A stretch of DNA of 51,395 nt from JAZKSG01 sp036626215 (GCA_036626215.1 JAZKSG010000006.1:1-51395), one strand, 5' to 3'; numbered from the stretch's first letter, positions 8,534 to 16,800 are shown. Program-made: numbers and translations. The notes: a model not told the origin generated them from the letters alone.

Positions 8534-9466
8534 ATGAAAAATGTTGTAACTTTAACTATGAATCCCGCTGTGGATATGAATTCAAAAACAAATATTGTTT
8601 CTGGTGAAGAGAAACTTCGTTGTGAAAAACCAACTTTCAATCCCGGTGGAGGCGGAATCAATATTTCTCGTGTTTTGAAAAAACTGGGTGGTGATTTAAA
8701 GGCTTTTTATCCTGCTGGTGGCGATACCGGTGAAATTTTGAAGAATCTTCTTGATGAAGAAAATATCTGTCATCAGCCTATAGCTGTGGATAGTCGTACT
8801 CGTATAAATGTTAGTATAATCGAAAGCGAAACGGGTAGACAGTTTCGTTTTAATATGCCTGGTTCCAAGCTTACCGAAGAGGAATGGCATGGATGTCTAG
8901 ACATAATTTTGAATCTTGATCCCTCACCCGATTTTTTGGTGGCGAGCGGTAGCTTACCGCCTGGTGTACCTAAGGAGTTCTATAAAAAGTTAGCAGAGGT
9001 TAGCAAAGAAAAAAACTGTAAACTTATACTTGACTCATCTGGACAACCTCTACAATATGCCTTAGAGGAAGGAGTTTTTTTAATAAAACCTAATCTGCGA
9101 GAGTTTACCCATCTAATGGGTGAACCGCTGAAAGATGAAGCGCAGATTGAAAAACATGCTAAAAAAATTGTGAATAGTGGTCAAAGTCAAGTAGTTATTA
9201 TTTCTCTTGGTCCAGCTGGAGTTTTGCTGATTGATTCTGAGGACGGATATAAACATATTTGTTCCCCTATAACGCCTATTGATAGTAGGGTGGGAGCTGG
9301 AGATAGCATGGTAGCTGGTATTACTTTTAAACTATCTGAAGGGATATCATTAGAAGAATCTGTTTACTATGGGGTTGCAGCAGGGGCAGCTGCTGTTATG
9401 ACACCTGGAACAGAACTATGTAGAAAGGAAGACGTTGAACGTCTATTTAACACGATATATGAATAA
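8534..9466 (+). CDS. pfkB: PfkB-type phosphofructokinase, close to E. coli Pfk-2
   Basis: Ribokinase-family sugar-phosphate kinase of 310 residues. It matches E. coli 6-phosphofructokinase II in almost the same length and in many blocks: a KLRC segment, NPGGGGINISR, SGSLPPGVP, ILDSSGQ, SLGPAGVLLIDSE, the catalytic VGAGDSMVAG and GTELC near the end. It should phosphorylate fructose 6-phosphate with ATP. GAGGAG precedes the ATG. A bacterial origin is plausible, since many archaea use ADP-dependent or unrelated kinases. It is the second gene after mpgP and converges on the fpg-type gene, with a T8 tract at the end. Confidence 0.88.
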   Translation: MKNVVTLTMNPAVDMNSKTNIVSGEEKLRCEKPTFNPGGGGINISRVLKKLGGDLKAFYPAGGDTGEILKNLLDEENICHQPIAVDSRTRINVSIIESETGRQFRFNMPGSKLTEEEWHGCLDIILNLDPSPDFLVASGSLPPGVPKEFYKKLAEVSKEKNCKLILDSSGQPLQYALEEGVFLIKPNLREFTHLMGEPLKDEAQIEKHAKKIVNSGQSQVVIISLGPAGVLLIDSEDGYKHICSPITPIDSRVGAGDSMVAGITFKLSEGISLEESVYYGVAAGAAAVMTPGTELCRKEDVERLFNTIYE

Positions 9467-9488
9467 ATCTTTTTTTTGTTTTACATAT

Positions 9489-10277
9489 TTAGATTTTCTT
9501 TTGATGTTTCGGGCAGTAATAAGCTGATCTACCGGATACTTTGACCCTCTGGATTTCACCATCATCTTTTGGACATTTGTTGCCTACATCTCTATACAGC
9601 AGTAAATAATTTTCTGGGAATTCCTCAGGGTTGACATTATTATCAATGGCTACTTTCATTACTTCTTTCATACTAGAATATATTTTACTCAATGTTTTTT
9701 CATCAATGTTTTTTACTTTTGATTTTGGATGTAAATCAGTTTGGAAAAGAATTTCATCTGAATATATATTTCCGACTCCTGCCACGATTTTTTGGTTCAT
9801 CAACGCAGATTTTATAGTTCCTCTTCTGTTGTTTAGCAGTTCAAGGAAATCTTTCTGGTTTATATCCAAAGCATCAACACCAAGCTGTTTTTTTTCTATA
9901 AAGTCATCTACGCTATCTGTTAGACTAACTATACCTAAAAGTCGTTGACAGTCAAAAGCCAATCTGTATCCATTGTCAAAATGAAATATTATGCGGGCAT
10001 GATCTGGTTGTTCCGATTTTTCTTTATAAAACTTTAGTTCTCCGGTCATACCAAAATGAAGTATCAACCAATTATTGTCGTTTATCTCTACAAAAAGATA
10101 TTTGCCGTGGCGTCGGGATTTTTTAAACTTTTTTCCTTCTATTTTATTTTTTAATTCTTCTACTGTAATATCTTCTAAAATTTTAGGGTTTTCTACTTCT
10201 ACTTTTTCAATATTTTTTTGTAAACTAGTGGAATCTAAATATTTTTTGAATACTTCTACATCTGGTAACTCAGGCAT
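9489..10277 (-). CDS. Formamidopyrimidine-DNA glycosylase family (Fpg/MutM) with altered zinc finger
   Basis: Base-excision repair glycosylase/AP lyase. It starts MPELPDVE, which after Met removal exposes catalytic Pro1 and Glu2. RRHGKYL holds the beta-clamp lysine, and LILHFGMTGEL and the helix-two-turn-helix GVGNIYSDEIL are intact. The C-terminal finger is odd: the usual C-P-x-C reads CPKDDG and the usual C-P-x-C-Q reads CPKHQ, so two of four cysteines are gone (one is His). The hydrophobic parts of the finger and GRSAYYC remain. It is a real family member; zinc binding is doubtful. Confidence 0.9.
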   Translation of the reverse strand: MPELPDVEVFKKYLDSTSLQKNIEKVEVENPKILEDITVEELKNKIEGKKFKKSRRHGKYLFVEINDNNWLILHFGMTGELKFYKEKSEQPDHARIIFHFDNGYRLAFDCQRLLGIVSLTDSVDDFIEKKQLGVDALDINQKDFLELLNNRRGTIKSALMNQKIVAGVGNIYSDEILFQTDLHPKSKVKNIDEKTLSKIYSSMKEVMKVAIDNNVNPEEFPENYLLLYRDVGNKCPKDDGEIQRVKVSGRSAYYCPKHQKKI

Positions 10278-10409
10278 ATAATAAAATCCCCCACTCTTGT
10301 ATTAGTTAAGAAAACGGTATCCTTTATAAATTATTTGATGTAAATCTTTTTTTTATAGAAAAAACAAGAGTATCTGACTTATCCTGAGGTTGTGCTTTAA
10401 TCTTATATG

Positions 10410-10427
10410 AAGCTGAGCTGTCAGCTT
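10410..10427. repeat. Hairpin between the nudix and fpg genes
   Basis: Perfect 7-bp arms AAGCTGA (10410-10416) and TCAGCTT (10421-10427) around GCTG. It lies 16 nt after the nudix stop on the minus strand. It could be a processing or termination hairpin; no T-run follows on that strand. Confidence 0.45.
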
Positions 10428-10442
10428 ATAAAGTCGTATATA

Positions 10443-10850
10443 CTATTTTTTCAAAAGTTTATGTGCTTTTCTTAATACATTTTTAGTGTTTTCAAAAGTT
10501 AGTTGTTCTATAGCGGGGGCATATTCCATCCATTTATAATCTATATGTTCATGAGAAAGTGTTACTTCGTTAGTTGAACTTTTTGCTAAAAAATATATTA
10601 CTTCTTTGTAGATGGTTTCTTGTTTTCTTTTGTAGTAGTAGTTTATTTTTTCTTTGAAATTTTTGATTATTTTCAGGTTTTCTTTTTTGATATTTGTTTC
10701 TTCTTCTGCTTCTCTTAAAAAAGTTTGTTGTGGTGTTTCATTTTTTTCTATTTTACCTTTGACGAAACCCCAGTGACCGAGGCTGTATTTCAGCAGAAGA
10801 TATTTATTGTTGTTAAATATCACCGCTCCAGCGGATATTTCTTTGGTTAT
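10443..10850 (-). CDS. Nudix hydrolase, probable AUA start
   Basis: Nudix pyrophosphohydrolase resembling Ap4A or nucleotide-cleaning enzymes. The Nudix box reads GKIEKNETPQQTFLREAEEE, with the last conserved Gly replaced by Asn (ETNI). Starting at the first standard codon (GTG at 10823) would cut off the conserved first strand ISAGAVIF. The frame stays open to a stop just before AAGGAGG (10859-10865), and the only codon at good spacing is ATA at 10848-10850, 8 nt away. I therefore place the start there, giving about 135 residues. An alternative is the GTG start with a shortened domain. Confidence 0.8.
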   Translation of the reverse strand: MTKEISAGAVIFNNNKYLLLKYSLGHWGFVKGKIEKNETPQQTFLREAEEETNIKKENLKIIKNFKEKINYYYKRKQETIYKEVIYFLAKSSTNEVTLSHEHIDYKWMEYAPAIEQLTFENTKNVLRKAHKLLKK

Positions 10851-10894
10851 GTTCTTGTCCTCCTTTTTTTATTCATTTTTTTTTTGTGAGGTGT

Positions 10895-11191
10895 TTATAG
10901 TTCTTTGAGTATTTTCTCCATTGTATGGATACACTCTGCGATTTCTTCTCCTTTATGTGTCAGTTTGTAGTATATAGCTCTGTTTTTGTTTGAGATGCGT
11001 TTTTTTACTAGATTATGTTTTTGTAGTATTTTGATTGCTCTTTTTGCAGTGGTGTTGTTACTTATTTTAATTTTGGGTGAGTTGTTGTAGAGTTCTCCAG
11101 ATACGGTTTCTCCGTTTTCATGGAGTGTTAATATTATCTGTAGGATGCCTCGTTGTCCTTCTATTTCAATTATGTTCTTGTTTATACACAT
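10895..11191 (-). CDS. Winged helix-turn-helix regulator
   Basis: A 98-residue DNA-binding protein of MarR/ArsR-like winged-helix form. Helices lie near QRGILQIILTLHENG and TTAKRAIKILQKHNLV (recognition helix). A wing carries KKRISNKNRAIYYKLT, and the last helix is rich in Glu and Lys. No effector domain or cysteines for metal sensing apart from Cys2 and one in the last helix. It is divergent from tfb, and the 121-bp gap holds two copies of a palindromic site, so it probably controls itself and tfb. The exact family is not resolved. Confidence 0.8.
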   Translation of the reverse strand: MCINKNIIEIEGQRGILQIILTLHENGETVSGELYNNSPKIKISNNTTAKRAIKILQKHNLVKKRISNKNRAIYYKLTHKGEEIAECIHTMEKILKEL

Positions 11192-11243
11192 TTTTGGTAA
11201 TATGAATAGAAGTCAAGTTTAATAATATTTATCGTTTAACGTT

Positions 11244-11297
11244 TAATGGAAAACATTTAAATACTCCTCATCATAGATAGTGTAACGGAAAACGTTA
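11244..11297. promoter_or_regulatory. Paired operator in the divergent wHTH/tfb promoter
   Basis: TAATGGAAAACATTT (11244-11258) and TAACGGAAAACGTTA (11283-11297) share the form AAYG-GAAAA-CRTT. The two differences are complementary, so each copy keeps its dyad symmetry. Copy 1 overlaps the BRE/TATA region of tfb (TTTAAATA at 11256-11263) and copy 2 falls near the expected start of transcription. The copies are 39 bp apart. A nearby CGTTTAACG (11233-11241) adds a half-site-like palindrome. Confidence 0.75.
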
Positions 11298-11312
11298 AAA
11301 ATTGAGGAGATT

Positions 11313-12251
11313 ATGAAAAATAGAAATCCAAATCCAGTAGAAGAAATTGAAAAATGCCCAAATTGTGAAAGCAAAAACATAAACAAAGATCAATACCACG
11401 CAGAAATAGTATGCGGAGACTGCGGACTAGTCATGGAAGACGATTTAATAGATTACAGTCCAGAATGGAGAGAATTCACACAGGAAGACCACGAAAAAAA
11501 AGCAAGAACCGGAAGACCAACCACACCGTTACTACACGACAAAGGACTAACAACTACTATAGACTGGAAAAACCGCGACTACTCTGGCAGAAAAATACCT
11601 TCAAAAACTAGAGCACAACTCTACCGTCTAAGAAAATGGCAGAGAAGACTCAGAACCAGCAGATACAGAGAAAGAAACCTTATCCAAGCTCTAAGAGAAC
11701 TAGACCGACTAGCATCTGCATTATCCGTACCAAGAAATATAAGAGAAACTGCAGCAAAACTATACAGAAAAGCAGTAACAGAGAATCTAATAAGAGGTAG
11801 AAGTATCGAAGGGATGGTAGCAGCTACACTATATGCTGCATGTCGACAATGTGATCTACCCAGAACACTAGATGAAATAAGTAAAAAAACAGAGATTTCC
11901 AAAAAAGAAATAGGGCGAAACTACAGATTCATCAGTAGAAAGTTAAAACTGAAACTAAAACCTACCTCTCCATTAGACTACCTTAAAAGATTCGGAAACA
12001 TGCTTAACCTGAATGGAGAAACAAAACAAAAAGCCCGAAAAATATTGAAAAAAGCAAAAGAAAAAGAGTTAATTAGTGGAAAAGGACCTATCAGTTTAGC
12101 TGCAGCAGCCATATACATTTCATCTGTTTTAACTGGTGAGAAAAAAACACAGAAAGAAATCGCAGAAATCGCCAACGTTACAGAGGTAACTATAAGGAAT
12201 AGATACAAAGAATTGGCCAACCAACTAGGGATAGACATACAGGTACAATAA
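11313..12251 (+). CDS. tfb: Transcription initiation factor TFB
   Basis: Archaeal TFIIB that bridges TBP-TATA and RNA polymerase. The N-terminal zinc ribbon has CPNC and CGDC. The B-reader/linker region contains SPEWREF and GRPTTPLLHDKGL. Two cyclin folds follow (about residues 110-210 and 215-310), each with the alanine-rich signature: GMVAATLYAACRQ in the first and SLAAAAIYISSVL in the second. At 312 residues it is full length. GAGGAG lies 5 nt before the ATG. Control by the divergent regulator through the paired operator is likely, which is unusual for a general factor unless this is a specialised TFB paralogue. Confidence 0.95.
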   Translation: MKNRNPNPVEEIEKCPNCESKNINKDQYHAEIVCGDCGLVMEDDLIDYSPEWREFTQEDHEKKARTGRPTTPLLHDKGLTTTIDWKNRDYSGRKIPSKTRAQLYRLRKWQRRLRTSRYRERNLIQALRELDRLASALSVPRNIRETAAKLYRKAVTENLIRGRSIEGMVAATLYAACRQCDLPRTLDEISKKTEISKKEIGRNYRFISRKLKLKLKPTSPLDYLKRFGNMLNLNGETKQKARKILKKAKEKELISGKGPISLAAAAIYISSVLTGEKKTQKEIAEIANVTEVTIRNRYKELANQLGIDIQVQ

Positions 12252-12348
12252 AAATTTTTTAGTTAAATTTTAAAACAACTTCTAATCATTTTTTTAGTCA
12301 TAGTTTTAAATACAGGCATCTTTTTTTGAACTTAGAGAAAACAAAAAG

Positions 12349-14325
12349 ATGAATGAAACAAAACATTCCAACATGGAAGGAAATCATCATAAAATGATGA
12401 TGGAAGACTTCAAAAAAAGATTTATTATTTCAATTTTTCTTTCTATACCAATACTATTACTGTCGCCTCTCGTCCAAGGTTTCATAGGATTAGAAATAGT
12501 TTTTACAGGCAGCAATTATATTTTATTTGTTTTTTCATCATTAGTATTTCTTTACGGCGGATGGCCGTTTCTTAAAGGTCTTTTTAATGAGTTAAAAGAA
12601 AAACAGCCCGGCATGATGACTCTTATAGCGGTTGCTATATCTGTCGCCTATTTCTATAGCAGCGCCGTGGTCTTTGGTTTACCAGGTAAATTTTTTTTCT
12701 GGGAGTTAGCAACTCTGATTGACGTAATGTTGTTTGGTCACTGGATGGAGATGAAATCAGTATTGAGTGCATCCAAAGCTTTAGAAAAACTTGCTCAGTT
12801 GATGCCTGACGAAGCTCATCTTGTCAAAAACAATGATGTTATAGATGTCAAGGTTGATGAACTAACTGAGAATGATATAATTTTGATTAAACCTGGGGAG
12901 AAGATACCTTCAGATGGTGTTGTCGTTGAAGGCTCTAGTTTTGTAAATGAATCAATGCTTACCGGGGAATCAAAACCTGTTGAAAAAAACAAGGATAGTA
13001 AAGTTATTGGTGGTTCAATCAACCAAGATGGATCTTTGAAGATTAAAGTTGAAAATATTGGCGAAGATTCTTATCTTTCCAAAGTTATTGACTTGGTTAG
13101 TAGTGCTCAGGAAGCAAAATCTAAGACCCAGCATCTTGCAGATAGAGCCGCTTTCTGGCTGACTATAATTGCTTTATCTGTCGGCGGTATAACGTTTTTA
13201 GCCTGGATGACTTTTGAAGAAAATATTGCTTTTTCAATTGAACGCATGGCTACAGTAATGGTGATAACCTGTCCACATGCATTAGGCTTAGCTATCCCTC
13301 TCGTTGTAGCTGTCTCAACCTCTCTTTCTGCAAAAAATGGTTTATTAATACGGAATAGAACTGCTTTTGAAAACTCTAGAAATATTTCAACTGTGGTATT
13401 TGACAAAACAGGTACTCTAACTAAAGGAACATTTGCTGTTTCCTCTGTGAAAACTATCAATGAAGAATTTGATGATAAAGAAATTATTAAGATAGCGGCT
13501 TCCCTCGAAAAAGAATCCGAACACCCTATCGCAAAAGGTATATTAGATAAAGCAGAGGAGTTAAACGTTGAGTTATCAGATATCTCTGATTTTGAAAATA
13601 TTACAGGAAAAGGTGTTAAAGGTAAAATCAAAGAGAAAGAAGCTAAAATTGTGAGCCCAGGTTTTCTGAAAGAGAAAAATATTGATATCCCAGATAAACT
13701 AAGTATAAGGGATGAAAACACAACGGTTTTTGTGTTTTATGAAAATAACCTCATAGGTTCTATCTCTTTGTCCGATGAAATTAGAGACGAGTCTTTTTCT
13801 GCTGTAAAAAAACTAAAGGAGGCAGGTATAAAATGTTGGATGCTTACAGGAGATCATAAAAAAATAGCGGAGAAAGTTTCTAAACAACTAAATTTAGATG
13901 GTTTCTTTGCCGAAGTGGTACCTGATGAAAAACAAGAAAAGATTAAGCGATTACAATCTGAAAACGAGTTTGTAGCTATGACTGGTGATGGTGTTAACGA
14001 TGCACCTGCTCTAGCGCAGGCTGATGTAGGAATAGCGGTTGGAAGCGGAACAGATATTGCTGCTGAAACAGCTGATATTATACTTGTTGAGAGTAATCCT
14101 GAAGATGTTAAATCGTTGATTTTTTTCGGAAGGGCGACATATAAAAAAATGGTTCAAAATCTGTTTTGGGCGACTGGCTACAACGCTATAGCTATTCCTT
14201 TAGCAGCAGGCGTATTATATCATCAAGGTATTCTGATTTCACCAGCTGTTGGCGCAGCTTTGATGTCTGCTAGTACGATAATCGTCGCGATAAACGCTAA
14301 ACTTTTAAGTTTCAAAGAAAAATAA
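12349..14325 (+). CDS. copB: Copper-translocating P1B-type ATPase, CopB class
   Basis: Membrane heavy-metal exporter. The intramembrane metal motif is CPH (about residue 308, in VITCPHALGLAIP), which marks the P1B-3 CopB group rather than CPC-type CopA. Other motifs are TGES in the actuator, DKTGTLT with the phosphorylated Asp (about 352), the HP signature SEHPIAKG, and TGDGVNDAPALAQ. There is no HMA domain; the N-terminus instead has scattered His and Met (MNETKHSNMEGNHHKMMM). At 658 residues it is complete. No copper regulator or chaperone adjoins it. Confidence 0.93.
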   Translation: MNETKHSNMEGNHHKMMMEDFKKRFIISIFLSIPILLLSPLVQGFIGLEIVFTGSNYILFVFSSLVFLYGGWPFLKGLFNELKEKQPGMMTLIAVAISVAYFYSSAVVFGLPGKFFFWELATLIDVMLFGHWMEMKSVLSASKALEKLAQLMPDEAHLVKNNDVIDVKVDELTENDIILIKPGEKIPSDGVVVEGSSFVNESMLTGESKPVEKNKDSKVIGGSINQDGSLKIKVENIGEDSYLSKVIDLVSSAQEAKSKTQHLADRAAFWLTIIALSVGGITFLAWMTFEENIAFSIERMATVMVITCPHALGLAIPLVVAVSTSLSAKNGLLIRNRTAFENSRNISTVVFDKTGTLTKGTFAVSSVKTINEEFDDKEIIKIAASLEKESEHPIAKGILDKAEELNVELSDISDFENITGKGVKGKIKEKEAKIVSPGFLKEKNIDIPDKLSIRDENTTVFVFYENNLIGSISLSDEIRDESFSAVKKLKEAGIKCWMLTGDHKKIAEKVSKQLNLDGFFAEVVPDEKQEKIKRLQSENEFVAMTGDGVNDAPALAQADVGIAVGSGTDIAAETADIILVESNPEDVKSLIFFGRATYKKMVQNLFWATGYNAIAIPLAAGVLYHQGILISPAVGAALMSASTIIVAINAKLLSFKEK

Positions 14326-14371
14326 AAAGTTTTGTAAAAAGTAGCATTTCAATACAAAAATTGTATAGTGA

Positions 14372-14444
14372 CGCCGCCTGCCGGATTTGAACCGGCGACC
14401 GCCCGGTTAACAGCCGAGTGCTCCACCAACTGAGCTAAGGCGGC
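14372..14444 (-). tRNA. tRNA-Asn (GTT)
   Basis: A full cloverleaf can be folded on the minus strand. The acceptor is GCCGCCT with AGGCGGC. The D arm is GCTC/GAGC. The anticodon stem is CTCGG/CCGGG around CTGTTAA, giving anticodon GTT. The T arm is GCCGG-TTCAAAT-CCGGC. The discriminator base is G, as expected for tRNA-Asn. CCA is not encoded and there is no intron. Confidence 0.96.
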
Positions 14445-14512
14445 ATAAACAATCATGCAACACAGAATACAACATCATATTAAAAGATTAACCCGAAAAT
14501 CATTTATTTTTT

Positions 14513-15055
14513 TTAAAAACCAGAGCGTTGTCGGATACGAAACTCTTTCATCTCGGTTTCAACGAAGTTATACACTGTTGCATGTTTACTTCCACTCAAC
14601 AGCATATCAAGAGCTTTTTTGGTGATGTCCATACTAGCTATATCTGAGATAACTGAAACTGTATGGCCATAAATCGATATATCTGATCCTGTTAATTCTT
14701 CTAATATACGTTTGGTTTTACCTTTTTTACCTATAACTCTACCTTTGACTCTACGTAGATGGTTCTTTTTCTTCCCGACGTAATCTTGTAAATCAAAAAT
14801 AAACAAATCCATGTCGTCGCTAAGAAGTTTCAATGCCTTTCTAGGGGAAAAACCTCTACCTATCGCTTTAACTATGTTTTTTGCTTTTAACGACATCAAT
14901 GGATCTTCAGTTTGATGTGTATCTATCGAAACATCGCCTTCTTTGGAGTCTATATCCAACTCTACACCAGATTTTTCTTCTATTTTTTCTTTGGTTTCTC
15001 CGTTTTGTCCAATTAAAACTCCGATTCGGTCTTTAGGGATTCTAACGTATTTCAT
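14513..15055 (-). CDS. dim2: KH-domain rRNA processing protein, Dim2/Pno1 family
   Basis: Archaeal Dim2/Pno1 homologue needed for small-subunit rRNA maturation. It has two KH folds: the first with IPKDRIGVLIGQNGETKEKI (GxxG = GQNG) and the second with the degenerate loop VKGRVIGKKGKTKRILE (GKKG). The C-terminus ends with the family tail FRIRQRSGF. Length 180 is normal. AGGAG lies 12 nt before the ATG. It is the third gene of the eIF1A-rio1-dim2 string, 15 nt after rio1, so the three are probably co-transcribed. Confidence 0.93.
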   Translation of the reverse strand: MKYVRIPKDRIGVLIGQNGETKEKIEEKSGVELDIDSKEGDVSIDTHQTEDPLMSLKAKNIVKAIGRGFSPRKALKLLSDDMDLFIFDLQDYVGKKKNHLRRVKGRVIGKKGKTKRILEELTGSDISIYGHTVSVISDIASMDITKKALDMLLSGSKHATVYNFVETEMKEFRIRQRSGF

Positions 15056-15070
15056 AAGACGTTGTTTCTC

Positions 15071-15853
15071 CTATTTACATATAACTTGCTTATAAATCTT
15101 ATCTTCATCTTTTTTAATATTATATTTTTTAAAATAACTCACAATGTTATGGATATCTCTCCGTAAAAATTCATCTGAGTTAAAATGATCTAACATAACC
15201 GCCTGCCCTAAATCAATAAGGTATGGTTTGTCATTATGCATTAGAATGTTAAAAGGGCTTAAATCAGCATGTACAAGATTAATTTCTTGATACATTAAAG
15301 CCATATAGTTTACTATTTCCTCAAAAATTTCAGAGGGGTTATTGATTTTGATCTCTTTTAACAAAGGAGCAGGTCTCTCTTTGGTACCAATATATTCCAT
15401 TAGTAACACATTGTTTAAAGATTTAATTGGTTTGGGAGCTAAAACACCGGCTTTATCGAGTAGTTGAAGATTTTTAAATTCTTTTTGAGTCCAAGCATAA
15501 ACCAGGTTTCTTCTATTCTGATGTAACTCCTCAAATCGAGGGTCACCTACTATATATTTGGAGATATGTTTAAAAGTAGAAGTGGAAACTCTATATATTT
15601 TAACCGCTAAAAATTCATCATCAGGTGTTACAGCTCTAAAAATATTTCCTTCTTTACCAGTAGAAATAGGGAAATCAACGATATCAATTATCCTATCAGA
15701 AATCATTTTCTCCAATGTATGAAGAGTGGGTTTGTCAAAAACTTCGGCTTCTGTCTTCCTGTCAAAACCTGCTCTATCACTAATTCTTTGAACTTGTCTA
15801 TCAAGTTTCTTAAGTATTTTCTCGTCTAAAAAATCGTTATCTCTAGAAGACAT
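15071..15853 (-). CDS. rio1: Rio1-type serine protein kinase/ATPase
   Basis: RIO kinase acting in late small-subunit ribosome assembly. The flexible P-loop is STGKEGNIF and the ATP-positioning lysine lies in AVKIYR. The catalytic loop is VHADLSPFNIL, and the metal motif LIDLGQAV replaces the DFG of normal kinases. The N-terminal SSRDNDFLDEK is charged. The 260-residue length is typical for archaeal Rio1. Its ATG at 15853 overlaps the end of the eIF1A gene by 11 nt, so translation is probably coupled. Confidence 0.95.
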   Translation of the reverse strand: MSSRDNDFLDEKILKKLDRQVQRISDRAGFDRKTEAEVFDKPTLHTLEKMISDRIIDIVDFPISTGKEGNIFRAVTPDDEFLAVKIYRVSTSTFKHISKYIVGDPRFEELHQNRRNLVYAWTQKEFKNLQLLDKAGVLAPKPIKSLNNVLLMEYIGTKERPAPLLKEIKINNPSEIFEEIVNYMALMYQEINLVHADLSPFNILMHNDKPYLIDLGQAVMLDHFNSDEFLRRDIHNIVSYFKKYNIKKDEDKIYKQVICK

Positions 15854-16175
15854 CTAATTCTTTGGGAAGTATATTTCTCTTACTTAAAACTATGGCCTGC
15901 GTCCTACGGTATCTGTATACGATATCTGCTTTATCATCCTGCTGTATATCCCATGGTTTAACTATTACGAGGTCACCTGCTCGGATACGTAGTTTTCGTT
16001 TTATCCTGCCAGGTATGCGAGCTAATCGAGTTTTATCATCTTCACATACCACTTTTATACGGGAACCACCCATCAATCGTTCAGCTATACCAAACATCTC
16101 ATTTTTATCTCTATCTGGCAATCTAAGCCTGATATATCCTCCAGAATCTTTTTCTTTGTTCACAGATAAAACCAC
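15843..16175 (-). CDS. eif1A: Translation initiation factor aIF1A
   Basis: OB-fold initiation factor that binds the ribosomal A site. Seen are RLRLPDRDKNEMFGIAERL, the basic strand KRKLRIRAGDLVIVKPWDI and a C-terminal ADIVYRYRRTQA, all hallmarks of the family; 110 residues is usual. GTG at 16175 opens the frame. A second in-frame GTG at 16163 is closer to the start of transcription predicted from the TATA-like TTTTATATTAAATA upstream and could be the true, nearly leaderless start. First gene of the string with rio1 and dim2. Confidence 0.93.
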   Translation of the reverse strand: MVLSVNKEKDSGGYIRLRLPDRDKNEMFGIAERLMGGSRIKVVCEDDKTRLARIPGRIKRKLRIRAGDLVIVKPWDIQQDDKADIVYRYRRTQAIVLSKRNILPKELDVF

Positions 16176-16245
16176 AGATTTTTTTATTTAATATAAAATT
16201 CGACTCAGGTTAAATAACTTTCTATAAAAACCAAACGATTTTTTC

Positions 16246-16800
16246 TCAATTTCTTTTAACCATACCCTTTTTTAATCTCTTCAGAGTCAGAGATAAAAAA
16301 GTGTTTAAATCCATATCAAAATCTTCACAGAGTTCCATCCTACTACGTTTGAATTTAGGGGCAAAAGATGCATCATTAAATTTATTTAGAACAAGATCTA
16401 AATCCACCTGTTTAAGGTCTTTAGAAGAGGTATTTCTAACGATTTCCCTGATAAAACCTACCGCTGTAGAGACAGCGATTAAACCTTTATCTAAAGAAGT
16501 AGTAGGTATTTGATCAGTATAGATATAGTTGTTCGCCTGGATGGCATTAACACCTTTCTCAGGCAACAAACCCTCCACTATTTGAGCAGAGAGAATACCC
16601 TTTTTTTCAGGTTCTCCACTTGTATATTCATAATCAATGTTATGAAGTAAACCCGTTATACCCCAGAGATCCTGGTTTTGATTAAGTCTTTTAGCTATGG
16701 TACGCATAACTGCTTCTACAGCAAAAGAAAAACGGATGTTAGACTCATCTTTAAGATATCTTTTCAGCAGCTTAAAAGCCTCTTCTCTGTCCACCAACAT
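16246..16800 (-). CDS. HD-fold protein lacking metal ligands (likely pseudoenzyme)
   Basis: A 184-residue protein that follows the pattern of small HD-domain hydrolases but has lost the active site. Where the family has a His before SLAVEAVM, this has Phe24 (RFSFAVEAVM). The HD pair is His53-Asn54 (LLHNIDYE). The following His is Lys67, the aHN His is Asn90 (QANNY), and the final Asp of LDKaLyaaD is Ser111. The hydrophobic core (GITGLLH, IVEGLLPEKGV, AVGFIREIV) is intact. It may bind a ligand or partner without catalysis. It lies on the minus strand like the translation-factor string but is not clearly part of it. Confidence 0.75.
   Translation of the reverse strand: MLVDREEAFKLLKRYLKDESNIRFSFAVEAVMRTIAKRLNQNQDLWGITGLLHNIDYEYTSGEPEKKGILSAQIVEGLLPEKGVNAIQANNYIYTDQIPTTSLDKGLIAVSTAVGFIREIVRNTSSKDLKQVDLDLVLNKFNDASFAPKFKRSRMELCEDFDMDLNTFLSLTLKRLKKGMVKRN

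Noticed and set aside
13107..13721. A 204-codon minus-strand frame inside copB
   Set aside because: Lies fully opposite conserved ATPase motifs and has the composition of a reverse reading.
14341..14460. Integration site at the tRNA-Asn gene
   Set aside because: No duplicated tRNA 3' end or integrase beside it; the recombinase at 0.1 kb is 14 kb away and of the serine type.
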